A stretch of 16,884 nucleotides of DNA from Thermotogaceae bacterium. Lineage in GTDB: Bacteria; Thermotogota; Thermotogae; B21-G9; HyVt-16. The notes beneath the pieces are model-generated. The model saw only the letters and a program-made list of their open reading frames with translations. It was not told where the DNA came from and ran no database searches. A program made the position numbers and the translations under genes. Positions 14,006 through 16,884 of this stretch are shown in pieces (the stretch's first letter is position 1; each line of letters opens with the position of its first letter). Location of the stretch: positions 1 to 16,884 of the forward strand of contig DQYP01000192.1 of the NCBI GenBank assembly GCA_011043375.1, written 5' to 3'.

Positions 14006-15286
14006 TTAAGATATTGTGATCCATTTCTTATTCGCTTCTATTATTTCATCCAACAGTTGTTTGGCTTGTTTACCCCTCGGACCAAGGGGATGTGTTAGTA
14101 ATGCCTGTAGGGCTTTTTCTCTTGAAGATTCTATATGAGCCTCTATTGTAAGTCTCTCAAAATTCTTAATGGTGTGTATAAGTCCTATGGTCAACTTTGC
14201 GGCTTCTCCTAAGTATATCGAAGCTGTACCTGATTTTTTTACCAAAACGGGAATTTCGAGGACATAGTCGCCGGGAAGGTTCGATATCGCTCCATTGTTT
14301 TTGACGTTCAAGATGTGTATCCCTCTGTTGCCAATGTGGAGATCTCTTATTAACTCAACGGCTGCAGTTGAGTACAGTGCTCCCCCTCTTTTACTCAATT
14401 GAACAGGTTTTTCTTTTAATTCTTTGTTAGAATATATTTCCAAGAGTTCCTTTTCGAGCTTTTTAACGACTTCTCCCCGAGTACCTTCACTTTTCTCAGC
14501 TTTTATCTCTTCTTCAAACATTTCAGGAGTCATATAGTAATATCGCATATAGGGGTTGAGAATCATTCTCAAAGATTTTAAAATTTCGGCATCCAATCCT
14601 TCGGACGGTATGTTCTCTGGTTTATAAACTTCCTCTAAGACTTTATCCGTCTCGTCTATTCCATCGACTTCCACCTTTTCCACCCAAGATAAGTGATTCA
14701 GTCCGTAATATTTCAAAAAGACTTTATCCCTTGAAACTTTGAATTTTTCCGCTATGGCGTTTACGATGTTTATCGGCACATTACATAATCCTATCGCTTT
14801 TTCATACCCCAAATAGTTTAATATGAATTCACTCATCATTCCAGATGGATTGGTGAAATTTATAACGAAGGCATTTGGTGCAACACATTCAATCAAGTTT
14901 ATGTATTTTTCGACGATCGGAAAAGCCCTTAACGCACTTGCAAATCCTCCTACTCCGGTCGTTTCTTGGCCAATCAAACCGTATTTAAGTGGTATCTTTT
15001 CATCTCTTATTCTTCCATCCAATCCACCGGGTCTGAACTGCTGTATAACGAAATCTGCATCCCACAGTGCCTTTTTTTCATCGTATGTCCAAAGCAATTT
15101 GAATGGTCTTCCGGATTTTTCAAGCATTCTGTCACACAATTCCGAAACCGTTTCGAACTTTTCGCTGGCTTCAGGTATATCAAGCAAGACCACCAAATCT
15201 ATGTCCAATTCTTTTGAATATTTTATTAATCCTTCCATTAGTTCAGGAGTGTATGTACTTCCACCACCAATGATACTTATCTTCAC
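14006..15286 (-). CDS. bglT: GH4 6-phospho-beta-glucosidase
   Basis: Family 4 glycoside hydrolase that cleaves 6-phospho-beta-glucosides by an NAD+- and divalent-metal-dependent redox elimination mechanism. The 426 residues begin with the Rossmann NAD+ loop ISIIGGGSTYTPELMEG. NFTNPSGM lies at 143-150. The metal ligands are Cys168 in CNVPIN and His198 in YGLNHLSW. A Cys-Asn-Val-Pro motif is the subfamily mark of 6-phospho-beta-glucosidases and separates them from the Cys-His and Cys-Asp-Met-Pro types that act on alpha-linked substrates. Thermotoga maritima BglT (TM1281) is the characterised relative. The start is GTG 15286, overlapping the kinase stop as GTGA, with AAGGGG (15295-15300) upstream. 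With no PTS expected, the upstream kinase probably supplies the phosphorylated sugar. Confidence 0.93.
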   Translation of the reverse strand: MKISIIGGGSTYTPELMEGLIKYSKELDIDLVVLLDIPEASEKFETVSELCDRMLEKSGRPFKLLWTYDEKKALWDADFVIQQFRPGGLDGRIRDEKIPLKYGLIGQETTGVGGFASALRAFPIVEKYINLIECVAPNAFVINFTNPSGMMSEFILNYLGYEKAIGLCNVPINIVNAIAEKFKVSRDKVFLKYYGLNHLSWVEKVEVDGIDETDKVLEEVYKPENIPSEGLDAEILKSLRMILNPYMRYYYMTPEMFEEEIKAEKSEGTRGEVVKKLEKELLEIYSNKELKEKPVQLSKRGGALYSTAAVELIRDLHIGNRGIHILNVKNNGAISNLPGDYVLEIPVLVKKSGTASIYLGEAAKLTIGLIHTIKNFERLTIEAHIESSREKALQALLTHPLGPRGKQAKQLLDEIIEANKKWITIS

Positions 15287-16278
15287 GATATTACCCCTTT
15301 CTGTTTTTGATATTCTAAGTATCCTTCGATTATTTTCCTTTCGACATTCTTCATTCCAAGATTCTCCGCAGCGAGCATCAAAGCGCCAACCACGGGATCG
15401 TGATCTGGATATATCAACTCAACATCATATTTACTTTTTAGAGCATTCTCCAGCATATTAGTTAATGATTTATATCTTGCTTTTAGAACGGAGCCTTCTA
15501 AAACGAGTTTAAAGGGTTCACCTTCATCAAATAGAGATTTATACAGAATATCAATCGTTTTCAATATCTCCTTTGCTGCTTCCCAAACTATCTCAAGTGC
15601 AACTCCGTCAAATTCCTCAGCACATTCAAATAGAGTCTTTATAATTCCAATGGCTTTCTGTCTCAGATCGTTTTTCCCTTCAAAATCGTAATATTCGTAT
15701 TCTATTAAATCTAAGAGACTATCAACATTCAAAAAATTCCTCAATTTGTTGTACAAAATAGTTGGAAATCCCCTTTCGTCCTTTCCACGCTGTGCAGCAC
15801 TAATTGCCTTTGATGCGAGTGAATATCCTCCCAACCAATCCCCTAAAAGTCCCCAAAATCCCCCTATTCTTTTCCACTCATTTTTCTTATTCATTCCAAA
15901 CGCTACACTTCCAGTTCCAAGTGTGACCAAAATTCCAACACCATCCACAGTTCCAGATTTCAAAGCTATCCATCCATCATTATGAAAATCGTAAGCCTTC
16001 AATCCCAGTTCTTTTAGAAATCCATCTATTATTTCGAAATCTTTAGGTCTATCCGCACCAGCGATCCCAAAGTACACAAAATCTATTTCAGATAGATTCA
16101 TGTTGAATGGTTCTATCAACCTATTTAAAAGCTCTTCGAATCTCTCTTTGGCCTTTTTCACTCCAATCGACTGAAAATTGGAACCACCAACATTCACTAC
16201 ATTCAACACCTCAAGATTACCGTTCATTAATGCACCTTTTGTTTTAGTTCCACCACCATCTATTCCAGCAAAAAGCAC
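15283..16278 (-). CDS. BadF/BadG-family sugar kinase paired with GH4 enzyme
   Basis: A second ASKHA kinase of the BadF/BadG family, distantly related to the one at 1983-2897. Motifs counted from the chosen start: GIDGGGTKTKG (5-15), GIAGADRPKD (71-80), the ND pair (100-101), LGTGSVAFG (120-128), GGFWGLLGDWLGGYSL (139-154). The frame stays open upstream to 16356, but the added 26 residues are not family-like. A promoter at 16312-16340 would start transcription downstream of that ATG. GTG 16278, with AGGGGTGG just upstream, gives 331 residues, a normal length. The stop overlaps the GH4 start (GTGA). Annotated relatives are called GlcNAc kinases; the GH4 partner suggests a beta-glucoside or disaccharide substrate, which is inference. 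Confidence 0.87.
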   Translation of the reverse strand: MLFAGIDGGGTKTKGALMNGNLEVLNVVNVGGSNFQSIGVKKAKERFEELLNRLIEPFNMNLSEIDFVYFGIAGADRPKDFEIIDGFLKELGLKAYDFHNDGWIALKSGTVDGVGILVTLGTGSVAFGMNKKNEWKRIGGFWGLLGDWLGGYSLASKAISAAQRGKDERGFPTILYNKLRNFLNVDSLLDLIEYEYYDFEGKNDLRQKAIGIIKTLFECAEEFDGVALEIVWEAAKEILKTIDILYKSLFDEGEPFKLVLEGSVLKARYKSLTNMLENALKSKYDVELIYPDHDPVVGALMLAAENLGMKNVERKIIEGYLEYQKQKGVIS

Positions 16279-16311
16279 ATTACCACCCCTGATCTTTGGA
16301 ATACATATAGA

Positions 16312-16340
16312 ATTATATTCAAAAAGTCTAGACTTTTCCA
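16312..16340 (-). promoter_or_regulatory. Promoter of the kinase-GH4 operon
   Basis: On the minus strand, TATAAT (16312-16317) preceded at 17 bases by TGGAAA (16335-16340). Transcription would start near 16305, which leaves about 27 bases before GTG 16278. This geometry helps decide the kinase start. Confidence 0.6.
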
Positions 16341-16438
16341 AAAATTTAGGTACCAAGATAAAAAAAGGTGAAATTAAGTTGGAGGAAATGTATTCAAGAG
16401 TTTGTTACCTCGATTTTTCATACTTTAAAAACATCACA

Positions 16439-16447
16439 TGGTAAAAT
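16439..16447 (+). promoter_or_regulatory. Extended -10 promoter of the uracil permease gene
   Basis: TGGTAAAAT, identical to the box in front of glyQ, with TAAAAT at 16442-16447. No clear -35 box is seen. The leader of about 45 bases carries AAAAGGGGAG but shows no recognisable PyrR-binding loop, purine riboswitch or terminator. Confidence 0.45.
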
Positions 16448-16498
16448 CTCACGAAATATCTCGGTCTTTTTCAAAACTTAAAAGGGGAGTGTTGGTGG

Positions 16499-16884
16499 AT
16501 GGATTTTGAAAAAACTGTTACCTTGACCGATTCAGGTGCGATCTTGAAAATCCGGGGATGGCGGAAGACAGTTTTGTCTCTTCAACATTTCATTGCGATG
16601 TTCGGAGCAACCGTTTTAGTTCCACTTCTTACAGGCCTTGACCCTCTCGTTTCCCTCTTCACCGCTGGTATCGGCACTTTAATCTTCCATTTTGTAACTG
16701 GTTTTTCGGTTCCAGTCTTTCTTGGTTCGAGTTTCGCATTCATAGCTCCCATTTTGTTAGTTAAAGAACAGTTTGGTGATCTTTCATATGCGACCGGTGG
16801 AATAGTTATAGCAGGATTGGTTTACTTGTTGTTCTCGGTTCTTGTAAAAGCCATCGGACTCGAGAAAGTCAACAAAGTTTTCCC
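16499..16884 (+). CDS. uraA: Uracil/xanthine permease, N-terminal part
   Basis: Start of a nucleobase:cation symporter-2 family permease that takes up uracil (or xanthine) with protons. About 128 residues are in the window; the gene continues past the right edge. Landmarks are the pre-helix SLQHFIAMFGATVLVPLLTG, where QHxxAMFGATVLVP is the family signature of uracil permeases, then TAGIGTLIFHFVTG and VPVFLGSSFAFIAPI, which form the characteristic first half-repeat. ATG 16499 has AGGGGAG (16483-16489) nine bases upstream. It is transcribed divergently from the kinase-GH4 operon. Confidence 0.9.
   Translation, partial: MDFEKTVTLTDSGAILKIRGWRKTVLSLQHFIAMFGATVLVPLLTGLDPLVSLFTAGIGTLIFHFVTGFSVPVFLGSSFAFIAPILLVKEQFGDLSYATGGIVIAGLVYLLFSVLVKAIGLEKVNKVF

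Noticed and set aside
14823..15461. A 212-codon plus-strand open frame across the GH4 and kinase junction
   Set aside because: It is antisense to two clearly conserved genes, lacks a ribosome site, and its serine- and proline-rich translation is typical of the reverse strand.
16279..16356. N-terminal extension of the kinase to ATG 16356
   Set aside because: The 26 extra residues do not resemble the family, and the only good promoter would initiate inside this stretch; GTG 16278 has the ribosome site and normal length.

Overview
This window looks like chromosome from a thermophilic bacterium of the Thermotogae, probably a Pseudothermotoga or Thermotoga relative. The evidence is AT-rich coding sequence, strong GGAGG ribosome sites with many GTG and TTG starts, a GH4 6-phospho-beta-glucosidase close to Thermotoga BglT, separate alpha and beta glycyl-tRNA synthetase subunits, and a fluoride aptamer that resembles the one crystallised from Thermotoga petrophila. 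The genus call is an inference. No mobile element or CRISPR array was seen.

Region 1 (1-3300, minus strand) is a peptidoglycan-sugar salvage operon. It reads from an extended -10 promoter near 3295 through a decayed 116-codon gene with two in-frame stops, a BadF-family amino-sugar kinase (MurK-like), MurNAc-6-phosphate etherase (murQ), and an AI-2E/PerM-type membrane protein whose TTG start overlaps the murQ stop.

Region 2 (3400-6607, plus strand) has a consensus-like promoter, a fluoride riboswitch fused to an intrinsic terminator, and two co-translated MutS-family ATPases that lack the mismatch-reading N-terminal domain. This is the most interesting part of the window. Both proteins carry Asn-Glu instead of Asp-Glu in Walker B, and only the second keeps the switch histidine, which suggests an asymmetric heterodimer made in response to fluoride.

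Region 3 (6785-12300, plus strand) is a tightly packed operon: glyQ, glyS, an ADP-ribose-type Nudix hydrolase, an unrecognised 200-residue protein, the flagellin chaperone fliS, and a tandem-GNAT protein. It ends at a terminator that also serves the convergent tRNA-Leu(CAA) gene, which has a perfect TTGACA-N17-TATAAT promoter.

Region 4 (12430-14003, plus strand) holds a protein resembling a degenerate ADP-ribosylglycohydrolase that has lost its metal ligands, then a flavin-reductase-like FMN-binding protein. Region 5 (14006-16340, minus strand) is a second sugar operon: a BadF-family kinase overlapping the GH4 6-phospho-beta-glucosidase by GTGA. Region 6 (16439 to the edge, plus strand) is the start of a uracil/xanthine permease gene that runs out of the window.
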